From an uncultured Pseudomonadota bacterium (GTDB taxonomy: Bacteria; Pseudomonadota; Zetaproteobacteria; Mariprofundales; Mariprofundaceae), in NCBI GenBank assembly GCA_913055645.1, contig CAJXLC010000005.1, forward strand, positions 16,068 to 80,067: a stretch of DNA of 64,000 nucleotides, in the 5' to 3' direction. A model generated the notes under the pieces. That model did no database searches. It had not been told where the DNA came from and was given only the letters and a program-made list of their open reading frames with translations. Below, piece by piece: positions 1-8,447 of this stretch (positions are counted from its first letter, which is position 1; every line of letters begins with the position of its first letter). The translations under genes were made by a program, and so were the position numbers.

Positions 1-963
1 AATCACTGAAATAATGGTAATTTCATTACCATCTGGATAGGAAATGGAATTCCCTGGATCGGTAAATAAACGGAAGGCAAACCAAATGGGGGCCAACATG
101 CCTTTATCGTTGGCATCACTTTGACCATTCTGAGTATAATCAAACTCTGGCATGGTATAATGCCCGATAACACCAGCACCAATCGACAACACTGCCAAAA
201 GCAGAACAATCAGGTTGATTTCTTGCATAAACTGCCCTTCTCGCATGACACCCTTTAGATTACGAATAATCACCATCCAAGGGCGAAGCAAACGAATCAA
301 ACGCAGCATACGCAGAGCGCCGCCATACGGAATAAATGCAAAAGCTGGGATCATCACGATTGTGGCAACCGTATCAACCCACCAAAAAGCCCACTCGGAG
401 ACCCTATCCTTTTTCGTTTCAAACCTAGTATTGCGTATGATGATAAAACGAATCGCCAGTTCAACACTGAAGAAAATAATAATAACCCACATCAGCGTGT
501 CTTGGGCGAAGAATGACAACAAGATAATCAATGAAATCATCATGCCATAAGTCGGTGAATACATAGCACTCTGCAAGTCAATATAACGGAACATCCGAAG
601 TGTGCGCAGCAAATATACTGCACGCAAAAGACGCACGGCTGCAATATCCTCCACCGGAATAGCGATATTCAATACTGTGATTAATAGTGAAAGTACACCA
701 ACGATGTCTAGCACAAGAAATAACGTATCCAATTTATGATTCATCGAGGAGCGGTAAGGATTGGTTCGTCGCTTATAAAGCATAATCAAAAAACGTAGAA
801 TCAACTCCATGGAGAAGACCAAAAATAGGGCTCCTGCTAAAAGCTGATTATGCATGAATGATAAAGCAATCAACCCCATCATTAAGAACCCAAAGCGAGG
901 GTGCATCAACACCCATTCCATATGATGGTAAAAAAGTGGTCTATCATTGAATACGGATTTCAT
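1..963 (-). CDS. Ion channel with two voltage-sensor-like units, partial (3' end outside window)
   Basis: Open frame of 321 codons from an ATG at 963 down to the window edge with no stop, so the C-terminus is missing. Hydrophobic helices at about residues 22-38, 42-62 and 80-100 are followed by an S4-like helix (Arg111, 114, 120, 123, 126). A second set at about 138-150, 155-176 and 191-212 ends in another S4-like helix (Arg218, 221, 224, 227). Then comes a helix at 250-268 and a pore-like segment with FRLFTDPGN at 297-305. The DPG pore resembles prokaryotic CASTOR/POLLUX-type channels as I know them (from memory). Two sensor-like units before one pore is unusual. The ion carried is unknown. 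Divergent from tatD. Confidence 0.7.
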   Translation of the reverse strand, partial: MKSVFNDRPLFYHHMEWVLMHPRFGFLMMGLIALSFMHNQLLAGALFLVFSMELILRFLIMLYKRRTNPYRSSMNHKLDTLFLVLDIVGVLSLLITVLNIAIPVEDIAAVRLLRAVYLLRTLRMFRYIDLQSAMYSPTYGMMISLIILLSFFAQDTLMWVIIIFFSVELAIRFIIIRNTRFETKKDRVSEWAFWWVDTVATIVMIPAFAFIPYGGALRMLRLIRLLRPWMVIIRNLKGVMREGQFMQEINLIVLLLAVLSIGAGVIGHYTMPEFDYTQNGQSDANDKGMLAPIWFAFRLFTDPGNSISYPDGNEITIISVI

Positions 964-1282
964 ATAAACCTCATCTTAATTCATACCCGAAATTCATCAC
1001 AAAACTATTGCTTATCGCATAAAACTTGAACTGAGCCATAAGCAGTTTTATGATTTATAAGTTATGTGTTTCATTCGTGATTGTTAGTCATTGCTTTGGT
1101 TTTTTTCTTTGCTTCGCTTAACTACGCAAGGTTAATGCCATATATTTGGGTCTTTTTTCACTCACATTGTGATGATATACCTTTAAATGATTATCATCAT
1201 AAACCATTCAATACAAAACAAGGATTTATACAAACCATGGATATATTAGCCGCACAATTAACGCAAAACTTCGGGAACACCA
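964..1282. other. Intergenic gap between divergent channel gene and tatD
   Basis: The stretch is AT-rich and holds a Fur-box-like site at about 1183-1201. An open frame with a TTG start at 1081 runs to 1290 (69 codons, hydrophobic start), and an ATG at 1237 in the same frame would give a 17-codon leader whose stop overlaps the tatD start. I see no family resemblance and cannot tell whether either is translated. Confidence 0.4.
1183..1201. promoter_or_regulatory. Candidate Fur box
   Basis: The complement carries ATGATAATCATT, identical to the 12-base core of the 19-base Fur consensus; about 14 of 19 positions match overall. It lies between the divergent channel gene and tatD, some 80 bases before the latter, so either could be iron regulated. 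Inference from the site alone. Confidence 0.35.
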
Positions 1283-2023
1283 TTGATTGATAGCCACTGT
1301 CATTTAGATGACCCACGTTTTTCAAGCGATTTAGAAGCGGTGCTTTTACGTGCCAATCAATCGGATATTCAACACTTGGTTATTCCTGGGGTGCAGCATC
1401 AGCAATGGTCTATACAGTTACTTTTAGCAGAGAACCATCAAAATATTTCCAATGCTTTTGGCATTCATCCATGGTATTGCGAGCAACATAATGATGCGGA
1501 TTTACAACAACTTGAAACGTTGTTGCCTCATGCCGTGGCTGTGGGTGAATGTGGGCTTGATTTCACAGCGGATAAACCAGCAGAGGATATACAGCAATAT
1601 TTTTTTCAAAAGCAACTAGAACTCGCACAAAAATTTGATTTACCACTTATAATTCACAGTGTTAAATCAGCAGATTCAGTGGCAATACAATTACGCTCTT
1701 ACCCACAGCTTCGTGGTGTAATTCATGGGTTTTCGGGTAGTATACAGCAGGCTAACAACTTCATAAATTTGGGTTTTTATATTGGTATCGGCACACGTTT
1801 ATTGCAGCAAAGAGGTCAAAAAAACAATACCTTGTTACGCGAAATACCACTAGAATTGACACTCTTAGAAAGCGATGCTCCTGATGGTTTAGGTAAACAC
1901 CAGCGTAATGAACCAGCCAACTTGATTGATGTCGCACAGGCACTGGCACATGCTAAAAATATTCCGTTAGAATTCGTGCAAAAACAATGCACATCAAATA
2001 CCAAGGAGCTTTTTTCATTATGA
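1283..2023 (+). CDS. tatD: TatD-family metal-dependent hydrolase/DNase
   Basis: 246 aa, close to the usual 250-265 for the family. The N-terminal metal motif DSHCHLDD, the internal GECGLDF and the C-terminal ESDAPD are the metal-ligand blocks of the TatD TIM-barrel hydrolases, which act as 3'-5' exonucleases on DNA and possibly in protein quality control. The start is a TTG, preceded by CGGGAA six bases upstream; it puts the DSHCH motif at residue 3, as is normal. The stop overlaps the ATG of tcdA (ATGA), so the two are translationally coupled. Confidence 0.88.
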   Translation: MIDSHCHLDDPRFSSDLEAVLLRANQSDIQHLVIPGVQHQQWSIQLLLAENHQNISNAFGIHPWYCEQHNDADLQQLETLLPHAVAVGECGLDFTADKPAEDIQQYFFQKQLELAQKFDLPLIIHSVKSADSVAIQLRSYPQLRGVIHGFSGSIQQANNFINLGFYIGIGTRLLQQRGQKNNTLLREIPLELTLLESDAPDGLGKHQRNEPANLIDVAQALAHAKNIPLEFVQKQCTSNTKELFSL

Positions 2024-2763
2024 GTCAAAATATCAACCCACTTCACGAGCGTACCCATATTCTTGTTGGTGATGAAGGTATTACTAAACTTGCCAGTAAA
2101 CATGTGCTTATTGTTGGACTTGGTGGTGTGGGTGGTGCTGCCACAGAGGCAATTACACGTATTGGTATTGGTCATATCACCTTACTTGACCACGATGTAG
2201 TTGGTTTATCCAACCTCAACCGCCAACTCATCACCCTACAATCCAACCTTGGTGAAAAGAAAACAAGCGTTGCCGCCAAACGTATCGCAGACATCAACCC
2301 CGATGTTCAGGTCAGCATACGTGATGAATTTATTCATCCCGATAATGTCGAAGCACTATTAGCAGAACTAAAACCTGACTATGTATTGGATTGTATTGAT
2401 TCAGTCGTGTGTAAAGCTGCATTGATTCATGCATGTCAAAAAGCAGGTATTGCCATTGTCACTAGTCTTGGTGCGGGTGGTCGTTTTGATGTTAGCAAGG
2501 CAGAAGTCACCACATTGAAAAAAACGCATACCTGTGGTCTGGCTCGCGCCTTACGTGCTCGCTTACGAAAAATTGGCGGCTCACTTGATCATCCTGTGAT
2601 TTTTTCATCCGAGCCCGCCATCAATGCTTCAGCTCATGAAGCAATTCCAGGTGATCCCAATGCAAGACCGCGCGCAACCAATGGCACGATTTCATATTTA
2701 CCCAATATCTTTGGTTTTATGACAGCAGGTTATGCCATTCAACACATGTTAAAAGACGACTAA
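2020..2763 (+). CDS. tcdA: tRNA threonylcarbamoyladenosine dehydratase
   Basis: 247 aa, E1/ThiF-like fold. A nucleotide-binding GLGGVGGAA lies near residue 34, followed by DHDVVGLSNLNRQ, the adenylating signature of the UBA/MoeB/ThiF superfamily. The motif THTCGLARALRARLRK and the absence of a ThiF-type extension point to TcdA (CsdL), which cyclises t6A37 to ct6A in ANN-decoding tRNAs in an ATP-dependent step. The ATG overlaps the tatD stop by four bases. A longer frame opens upstream inside tatD but the ATG is the family-consistent start. Confidence 0.9.
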   Translation: MSQNINPLHERTHILVGDEGITKLASKHVLIVGLGGVGGAATEAITRIGIGHITLLDHDVVGLSNLNRQLITLQSNLGEKKTSVAAKRIADINPDVQVSIRDEFIHPDNVEALLAELKPDYVLDCIDSVVCKAALIHACQKAGIAIVTSLGAGGRFDVSKAEVTTLKKTHTCGLARALRARLRKIGGSLDHPVIFSSEPAINASAHEAIPGDPNARPRATNGTISYLPNIFGFMTAGYAIQHMLKDD

Positions 2764-2840
2764 CCTATCACGCATCGTTTGATAAAAAAGCAGTGCTATC
2801 TATTTATGGCATTCTTGTTACTATGCGCGCGATTTTATAG

Positions 2841-2862
2841 GTCTCCGAACTAATTCGGTGAC
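2841..2862 (+). other. Hairpin in the typA leader
   Basis: An inverted repeat with arms GTCTCCGAA and TTCGGTGAC (one T-T mismatch, four-base loop) ends 19 bases before the typA start and just ahead of its ribosome site GAGGTAAA. It could influence typA translation; no U-tract follows, so it is not a terminator. Confidence 0.3.
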
Positions 2863-2881
2863 ACTCTGAGGTAAACATTAT

Positions 2882-4702
2882 ATGTCACGCAAATTACGCA
2901 ATATTGCCATCATCGCTCACGTGGATCACGGCAAAACTACACTGGTTGATGAGCTGCTAAAGCAGTCTGGAACATTTGATGATGTTCGCGAAGAACAAGA
3001 TACCTGTGTGATGGATTCCAATGCTATTGAAAAAGAGCGTGGCATTACCATCCTAGCAAAAAATACAGCCATTGATTATGGCGACTATCACATCAACATC
3101 GTTGACACCCCAGGCCATGCGGACTTCGGCGGTGAAGTTGAACGTGTATTAAACATGGTAGATGGCGTGGTTTTATTGGTAGATGCGGCAGAGGGCCCTA
3201 TGCCACAAACTCGCTTTGTAACCTCTAAAGCTTTGGCTTTGGGCTTGAAACCCATCGTTGTAGTCAACAAAATTGACCGTGATGGGGCTGATCCCGATGC
3301 GGTTGTAGACAAAACTTTCGATTTGTTTGCTGCTTTGGGTGCAACCGATGAACAACTTGAATTCCCTGTTGTATTTGCATCTGCGAAAAATGGCTATGCC
3401 ATGATGGATCACACTGAAGAATCCGACAATATGATTTGCCTATTTGATACTATCCTTGAACATGTCGAAGCACCATCGGGTAGTGCTGATGCACCATTGC
3501 AAATGCTTGCGACCACTTTGGACTGGGATGAATATATCGGACGTATCGTGATTGGTCGTCTTGCTAATGGTCGTGTAAAAACAGGCCAAGAAGTCACTGT
3601 GATTCATGCTGATAGCACAGCCGAAAACTTTAAAGTGACCAAACTATTGGGCTTTAAAGGTTTGGATCGCATTGAAGTGCAAGAAGCTGAATGTGGCGAC
3701 TTGGTTGCTGTTGCTGGTCTTGAAAATATTAACATCGGTGAAACCATGGCAGATAAAGCAGAGCCTATTGCATTACCTGTGATTCATGTGGATGAACCTA
3801 CGTTGAGCATGGAGCTGCATGTAAATAACTCTCCACTTGCAGGAACTGAAGGAAAATTCGTAACCACACGTCAAATTCGTGAGCGTTTGTTTAAAGAAGT
3901 ACGTACCAACGTAGCAATGAAAGTAGAAGAAACTGATTCTGCGGATATCTACAAGGTTTCTGGTCGTGGTGAGCTACAGATTGGTATTTTACTTGAAAAT
4001 ATGCGTCGTGAAGGCTTTGAAATGGCGGTTTCTCGCCCGACTGTAATTGTTCGCACCATTGACGGTGTGAAAAAAGAGCCTTATGAACATGTCACCATTG
4101 ATGTTGAAGCTGAATATCAAGGTACTGTGATTGAGAAAATGGGTGTTCGTGGTGCTGAAATGACCAGCATGGAAACAGCTGATGATGGTATGACTCGTAT
4201 TGAGTTTATTGCGCCAACCCGTGGCTTGATTGGTTATACCTCTGAATTTATGACCGATACACGTGGTACAGGTATCATGAACCATGTATTCCATGAATAT
4301 GGCAATTTTGTAGGTCAACTACCAGGTCGTCAGAATGGTGTATTAATCTCTATGGCTGCTGGTGAAACGGTTGCTTTTGGTATGTGGAAGATTCAAGAAC
4401 GTGGTAAGTTGTTCTTTGGCGCTAATGTTAAAATTTATGAAGGTATGATTATCGGTATTCATGCCCGTGATAATGATTTGGTTGTGAATGCAACACGTGA
4501 AAAGAAACTGACCAATGTACGTTCATCAGGTACCGATGAGGCTGTGAATTTAATTCCACCTGTTAAGCTTTCATTGGAACGTGCAATTGAATTTATTGCA
4601 GATGATGAGTTGGTAGAAATTACACCGAAAAACATTCGCCTGCGTAAACGTTTACTCACTGAAACTGAACGTAAACGTAGCACACCTAAGAAAGTTAAGT
4701 AA
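2882..4702 (+). CDS. typA: Translational GTPase TypA/BipA
   Basis: 606 aa, the normal size. G1 AHVDHGKTT at residues 12-20, G2 region KERGITI, G3 [11 protein letters not shown] and G4 [10 protein letters not shown] identify an EF-G-like GTPase. The C-terminal half with [23 protein letters not shown] and the closing [10 protein letters not shown] block is specific to TypA/BipA, a ribosome-associated factor for 50S assembly and for growth under cold or stress. GAGGTAAA precedes the ATG. It is a single gene followed by a clear terminator; the transposon lies directly beyond. Confidence 0.96.
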   Translation: MSRKLRNIAIIAHVDHGKTTLVDELLKQSGTFDDVREEQDTCVMDSNAIEKERGITILAKNTAIDYGDYHINIVDTPGHADFGGEVERVLNMVDGVVLLVDAAEGPMPQTRFVTSKALALGLKPIVVVNKIDRDGADPDAVVDKTFDLFAALGATDEQLEFPVVFASAKNGYAMMDHTEESDNMICLFDTILEHVEAPSGSADAPLQMLATTLDWDEYIGRIVIGRLANGRVKTGQEVTVIHADSTAENFKVTKLLGFKGLDRIEVQEAECGDLVAVAGLENINIGETMADKAEPIALPVIHVDEPTLSMELHVNNSPLAGTEGKFVTTRQIRERLFKEVRTNVAMKVEETDSADIYKVSGRGELQIGILLENMRREGFEMAVSRPTVIVRTIDGVKKEPYEHVTIDVEAEYQGTVIEKMGVRGAEMTSMETADDGMTRIEFIAPTRGLIGYTSEFMTDTRGTGIMNHVFHEYGNFVGQLPGRQNGVLISMAAGETVAFGMWKIQERGKLFFGANVKIYEGMIIGIHARDNDLVVNATREKKLTNVRSSGTDEAVNLIPPVKLSLERAIEFIADDELVEITPKNIRLRKRLLTETERKRSTPKKVK

Positions 4703-4724
4703 TTAACAAACTCGATACATAATC

Positions 4725-4756
4725 AAGGTCGCAGCTAACCCCTGCGACCTTTTTTT
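4725..4756 (+). terminator. Rho-independent terminator of typA
   Basis: A perfect 10-bp stem (AAGGTCGCAG / CTGCGACCTT) with a 7-base loop is followed by a run of seven T. It starts 22 bases after the typA stop. Confidence 0.92.
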
Positions 4757-4777
4757 GTGCTTCTTAAAGTGAAGTCT

Positions 4778-4797
4778 CTCGGCATTAAAATACCGAG
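4778..4797 (-). repeat. Right-end hairpin of the IS200/IS605 element
   Basis: Imperfect palindrome CTCGG-C-ATT-AA-AAT-A-CCGAG beginning two bases after the tnpB stop. In this family such hairpins are bound by TnpA, and the tnpB 3' end plus the right end usually encode the guide RNA (omega RNA) of TnpB. The RNA itself is an inference. Confidence 0.6.
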
Positions 4798-4799
4798 CA

Positions 4800-5417
4800 T
4801 CATGAAGATGCAAGAGATTCCTGTTTCAACGAAGCGGCTTGTATTTTCTTGATAGAAAATACAGAGGCCTTCTTCTCCACAGGCGTTAATTCGGGCGCTT
4901 CCATCCCTATTTTTTGAATGTTTTTGGCAGCGTTAATATCCCTGTCATGGATGGTTAGACATTTTGGGCATGTCCAATCTCTGTCAGAGAGTTTCAATGC
5001 GTCATGCTTGTAGTCACATCCTTGAGTTGAGCAAAGCTTACTGGTTGGCTCCCATTGTCCAATTTGAACAATGATTGACCCTTTCCACAAAGCCTTGTAT
5101 TTTAACTGCCTAACAAACTCACTCCAGCCACAATCGGATATAGCTTTTGAGAGATGTCGGTTTTTCATCATACCCTGCACATTTAGCGATTCGAGATAGA
5201 TCACTTGGTTTTCGTTTACTATCCGTTTGCTTTCTTTGTGTAGGAAATCTTTCCTTTGGTTGGCAATCTTTTCATGAATTTTTGCCACGCAAAGTCGTTG
5301 TTTCTTTCGATTTAATGATCCTTTCTGTTTACGCGATAATTTGCGCTGTGCTCTTTTTAACTTTATTTCAGCATCATGAAGAAACTTGGGCGCATTGATC
5401 TTATTGCCATTGGATTC
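4800..5417 (-). pseudogene. tnpB: tnpB, 3' part (disrupted)
   Basis: C-terminal half of an RNA-guided TnpB nuclease, separated from its 5' half by the IS3-family insertion. The frame is open from the junction (ESNGNKINAP...) to a TGA at 4800. It contains the zinc finger CSTQGCDY...CPKC and the RuvC-III DRDINAAKN block with its catalytic Asp. Removing the inner element and one copy of ATTC restores 409 codons without any other lesion, so the damage is a single event. An internal start at 5288 would allow a 162-aa product, but it would lack RuvC-I. Confidence 0.85.
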
Positions 5418-5488
5418 GGTAATCCCCCCGAAAAATAATAGGAGTTATAAGTAGAATTTTCTATTATGATTCAAAAAGGGGATTTTAC

Positions 5489-5755
5489 ATGAAGAAATCA
5501 CGGTATTCTGAAAGCCAAATTATGAATATACTTAAACAAGCTGAGGCAGGCATTCCTGTTCCAGAGCTTTGCCGAGAACACGGAATGAGTTCTGCATCAT
5601 TCTATAAATGGCGCAGCAAATACGGCGGCATGGATGCATCCATGATGGTTCGAATGAAAGAGCTTGAATCAGAGAATCGTCGATTGAAACGAATGTATGC
5701 CGAAGAGCGTTTAAAGTCTGAAATTATTCAGGAAGCAATGGCAAAAAAGTGGTAA
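5489..5755 (+). CDS. IS3-family transposase OrfA
   Basis: 88 aa. An N-terminal helix-turn-helix ([16 protein letters not shown] then [20 protein letters not shown]) recognises the element ends; the C-terminal half ([20 protein letters not shown]) is a leucine-zipper-like coiled coil for oligomerisation. The end of the gene overlaps orfB by seven bases with orfB in the -1 frame, the standard IS3 layout that yields an OrfAB fusion transposase by frameshifting. Confidence 0.93.
   Translation: MKKSRYSESQIMNILKQAEAGIPVPELCREHGMSSASFYKWRSKYGGMDASMMVRMKELESENRRLKRMYAEERLKSEIIQEAMAKKW
5743..5749 (+). other. Programmed -1 frameshift site (A AAA AAG)
   Basis: In the orfA frame the heptamer reads A-AAA-AAG, the classical bacterial -1 slippery sequence. 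A shift here enters the orfB frame directly at GTG GTA AAG, giving a single OrfAB protein. The orfA stop (TAA) lies four bases after it. Confidence 0.8.
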
Positions 5756-6576
5756 AGCCATCTGCACGATGTGAGATGGCTAAGAAGGCAGTTAGTCTTA
5801 AAGGGGTTAGTATTCGTTTGGCATGTTGTGCATTTACAATCAGTCAAACATGTTACCGATATGAATCTAAACTACAGCCCGAAAATGAAATTATTGCAGA
5901 CTGGCTGATACGACTCACCCAGAATCAAGTGAACTGGGGCTTTGGTTTGTGTTTTCTGTATCTGCGTAATGTGAAGGGTTATCGGTGGAACCATAAGCGT
6001 GTGTATCGTATCTACAGGGAGCTTGAACTGAATTTACGCATCCGACCAAGGAAACGGCTGAAACGAGACAAACCAGATGCACTGGCTGTGCCTGAAGCTA
6101 TCAATGAATGCTGGTCGATGGACTTTATGCATGACCAGCTTGGGGATGGACGTAATTATCGACTATTTAATGTTATTGACGATTTTAATCGTGAAGGATT
6201 AACCATTGAAGCTGATTTATCTTTGCCTGCAATCAGAGTGATTCGCGCTTTGGATCAGGTGATTGAATGGCGTGGTAAGCCCAAAAGGATTCGTAGTGAT
6301 AACGGTCCTGAATATATCAGCCATTTACTCAAAGATTGGGCTAAAAGAAATGATATTACATTGGACTTTATCCAACCAGGAAACCCACAGCAAAATGCGT
6401 ATGTTGAACGTTATAATCGGACAGTGAGATACGATTGGCTATCACAATATATTTTCAAAAGTATCAAGCAGGTTCAAGAGCATGCAACACGATGGTTATG
6501 GACGTACAACAATGAACGACCTAACATGGCCATTGGCGGTATAACTCCAATTCAAAAATTGGCGTTAGCTACATGA
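5749..6576 (+). CDS. IS3-family transposase OrfB (DDE integrase domain)
   Basis: 275 aa, complete. An N-terminal HTH_21-like segment ([20 protein letters not shown]) is followed by the rve integrase core with catalytic Asp in [11 protein letters not shown], Asp in [12 protein letters not shown] and Glu in [12 protein letters not shown]. The C-terminus [15 protein letters not shown] is typical of the family. It is probably made as a fusion with OrfA; the GTG at 5749 is only the nominal start. Confidence 0.93.
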   Translation: MVKPSARCEMAKKAVSLKGVSIRLACCAFTISQTCYRYESKLQPENEIIADWLIRLTQNQVNWGFGLCFLYLRNVKGYRWNHKRVYRIYRELELNLRIRPRKRLKRDKPDALAVPEAINECWSMDFMHDQLGDGRNYRLFNVIDDFNREGLTIEADLSLPAIRVIRALDQVIEWRGKPKRIRSDNGPEYISHLLKDWAKRNDITLDFIQPGNPQQNAYVERYNRTVRYDWLSQYIFKSIKQVQEHATRWLWTYNNERPNMAIGGITPIQKLALAT

Positions 6577-6619
6577 AAACTTTCTACTTTTAACTGAGGT
6601 TAAAAATGGGGGGATTACC

Positions 6620-7235
6620 ATTCCACCAGGAAATCTTTTATGCCAAGGTCAATGCCAACCGTGCTTGTTTTTGATTCAACTTTTGAAATAGGGGTTTTGT
6701 GTTCGATTCTTTCTTCAACAGCGATGGAAACATGGTACTTCCCTGATGGTGACATAGTGATAGTTAGGGAACATAATTTTTCAACCTGTTTCAAACTGCG
6801 ATGAAATACGGTTTTAATGCCAGTCTTGAGTTTTGGTATGAATATTTGGCCATGTTTCACATTTACCGTGAAATGTTGCGGCACAGTAAATGATTCACGG
6901 ATTCCTTTCTTTTTGAAAGATGGATACCCAGCTTTTAATGATTTATTAAAAAAGCGTTTATAGGATTTTTCAAGACAAATCGCAGCTTCCTGAAGACTTT
7001 GTGAGTTAACATCTTTAAGCCAAGCATATTCATCTTGTTTCTTTAACAATGGAATAAGTTTCTTACATTCTAATCCACTTATGGAAATACCGTCATTTTT
7101 ATAAGCATTTGAGCGTATAGAAAGCAGGTGGTTATAAACAAAGCGAGTGCAGCCAAAGTGTTTTGAGAAAAACACGCGCTGCTCATCCGTTGGATAGATT
7201 CGGAATTTGTATGCTTTATTTACAAGCTCTTTCAT
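6620..7235 (-). pseudogene. tnpB: tnpB, 5' part (disrupted)
   Basis: N-terminal half of TnpB: the family start ELVNKAYKFRIYPTDEQ, an RNA-binding helical region (HFGCTRFVYNHLLS), and the first RuvC motif STVGIDLGIKDF with its catalytic Asp. It reads into the IS3-family end, where a TAA made by the insertion stops translation after KDFLVEW. The true continuation (KDFLVE then SNGNK) lies at 5417 and below. The ATG overlaps the tnpA stop (ATGA). This fragment alone cannot be an active nuclease. Confidence 0.88.
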
Positions 7236-7645
7236 TTCTTCTTTTGACCATCAATGTATTGACGCACTGTATCTTCTGAAATATGCCCAATCGTTTCAAT
7301 ATATGTCGATGGGTTCCATAAATGCCCGCCCCAAAGCTTAGATTTCAATTCTGGATGCTTTACAAACATTCGCCGCGCAGAAATACCTTTCATCATTTTG
7401 TAAATATATGAAGGCGCAATCTTCGGTTTTGCTGATGCAAAAATATGTATATGGTCAATGTCACACTCCATTTCTTTGATAATAAAACCCTTCTCATTCG
7501 CAATTTGATAAAGAATTTCCTTCAACGATGATTCAACCGCTCCAATTAAGACTTTACGCCTATACTTCACAGACCACACAATATGATAACCTATATTATG
7601 CACCGTGGTTCTATCATGAATTAACCTGGTTGACATATTACGCAT
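7232..7645 (-). CDS. tnpA: IS200/IS605-family transposase TnpA (Y1 HUH)
   Basis: 137 aa. HIVWSVKYRRKVL near the N-terminus, the metal-binding HUH motif DIDHIHIFA and the C-terminal VRQYIDGQ with the nucleophilic Tyr are all present, so the protein looks intact. It performs single-strand peel-and-paste transposition. Two Met codons (7645, 7636) could start; the second matches the usual MSTRLIHDR beginning. It overlaps tnpB by four bases. Confidence 0.92.
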   Translation of the reverse strand: MRNMSTRLIHDRTTVHNIGYHIVWSVKYRRKVLIGAVESSLKEILYQIANEKGFIIKEMECDIDHIHIFASAKPKIAPSYIYKMMKGISARRMFVKHPELKSKLWGGHLWNPSTYIETIGHISEDTVRQYIDGQKKK

Positions 7646-7732
7646 GGTATAACTATATTCACTTATTGTACATATTTAATAACATTAAATTCTATTACAT
7701 ATACTTGTGCTATCGCACAACATTACTCTCAT

Positions 7733-7752
7733 CTCGGTAATGAATTACCGAG
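7733..7752 (-). repeat. Left-end hairpin of the IS200/IS605 element
   Basis: Perfect 9-bp stem (CTCGGTAAT / ATTACCGAG) with a 2-base loop, about 90 bases upstream of tnpA. It mirrors the hairpin beyond tnpB and marks the left end. Confidence 0.7.
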
Positions 7753-7809
7753 GATTCACGCAATGAATTCCTAAAAATTTAGAGAGATCTAGTATTGGTA
7801 TTCGCACAT

Positions 7810-7840
7810 AAAAAAAGGCGGAGGCACAAGCCCCCACCTT
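7810..7840 (-). terminator. Terminator of the rimP-to-ppi operon
   Basis: Read on the minus strand, an 11-bp stem (AAGGTGGGGGC / GCCTCCGCCTT, two G-U pairs) with loop TTGT is followed by seven T. It begins 22 bases after the ppi stop. Confidence 0.9.
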
Positions 7841-7862
7841 ACAAATAGAGCACCCTATTAAT

Positions 7863-8447
7863 TTAAGGTAAAACAGAAACCTTAATCATCAAATCGCCCT
7901 GCTTGATTTGATCCAATACATCCAAACCTTCGGTGACTTGACCAAAAATTGTGTACTGACCATCCAAATGCGGTGCGGGCGCAAAACAAATATAAAACTG
8001 GCTTCCTGCAGAATCAGGATCTTGTGAACGTGCCATTGCCACAGTACCGTGTACATGTTTTCTATCATTAAATTCAGCTTTTACTTTATACCCCGGACCA
8101 CCCATACCTGTACCATCTGGGTCGCCACCTTGTGCCATAAAACCAGCAATCACACGGTGAAATTTCAAGCCGTCATAAAAACCTTTACCAGCCAAAGCTT
8201 TGAAGTTTGCCACTGTATTGGGGGCAGAGTCAGGATATAATTCAATGATCATATCACCATTTTTTGTTTCAATTTTAATATGGTTTCCTTCTGGAATACC
8301 TTCATCACCTGCTTGCGGTGCCTTGCTAAATAAACCCATTTTCTTCTCCTTATTTGTCGTTGATTGATCTGCACATGCCAACTGCCCAAAACCTAGAAAG
8401 ACAAGCAGAGCCATGATTAACATACGTGTATAACATTGATTTATCAT
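7863..8447 (-). CDS. Cyclophilin-type peptidyl-prolyl isomerase, probable lipoprotein
   Basis: 194 aa. A signal peptide ends in a lipobox-like GQLAC, so the long form should be anchored in the envelope. The cyclophilin core follows: FKALAGKGFYDGLKFHRVI, FMAQGGDPDGTGMGGPGY, MARSQDPDSAGSQFYICF and LDGQYTIFGQV, with the catalytic Arg in FHRV. The ATG overlaps the truB stop. An AAGGAG lies just before an internal ATG at 8339 (MGLFSKAPQ), which would give a cytosolic form of about 158 aa; two products are possible. Confidence 0.9.
   Translation of the reverse strand: MINQCYTRMLIMALLVFLGFGQLACADQSTTNKEKKMGLFSKAPQAGDEGIPEGNHIKIETKNGDMIIELYPDSAPNTVANFKALAGKGFYDGLKFHRVIAGFMAQGGDPDGTGMGGPGYKVKAEFNDRKHVHGTVAMARSQDPDSAGSQFYICFAPAPHLDGQYTIFGQVTEGLDVLDQIKQGDLMIKVSVLP

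Larger units (their letters stand above)
5418..6619 (+). mobile_element. IS3-family insertion sequence, complete, 1202 bp
   Basis: The element is bounded by a perfect 12-bp inverted repeat, GGTAATCCCCCC at 5418-5429 and its complement at 6608-6619. It is flanked by a 4-bp direct repeat ATTC at 5414-5417 and 6620-6623. It carries orfA and orfB in overlapping frames with an A-AAA-AAG slippery site. Four-base target duplication and orfB sequence style fit the IS407-like branch of IS3 (family knowledge). Both orfs are intact, so it may still move. Confidence 0.93.
4778..7752 (-). mobile_element. IS200/IS605-family element (tnpA + tnpB), interrupted by an IS3-family element
   Basis: A Y1 HUH transposase gene (tnpA) overlaps a downstream tnpB, both on the minus strand, the IS605-type arrangement. 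Instead of inverted repeats the ends carry subterminal hairpins: 7733-7752 (perfect 9-bp stem, arms CTCGGTAAT/ATTACCGAG) and 4778-4797 (arms CTCGG.ATT/AAT.CCGAG). The two hairpins resemble each other when read on the minus strand. Without the 1202-bp inner element and one target copy the unit is about 1.77 kb, typical of the family. Exact outer ends cannot be fixed from one copy; the hairpins are given as minimal limits. Confidence 0.85.

Noticed and set aside
1081..1290. 69-codon frame ahead of tatD
   Set aside because: TTG start, no ribosome site, no recognisable family, and it contains the Fur-like site; noted only in the gap entry.
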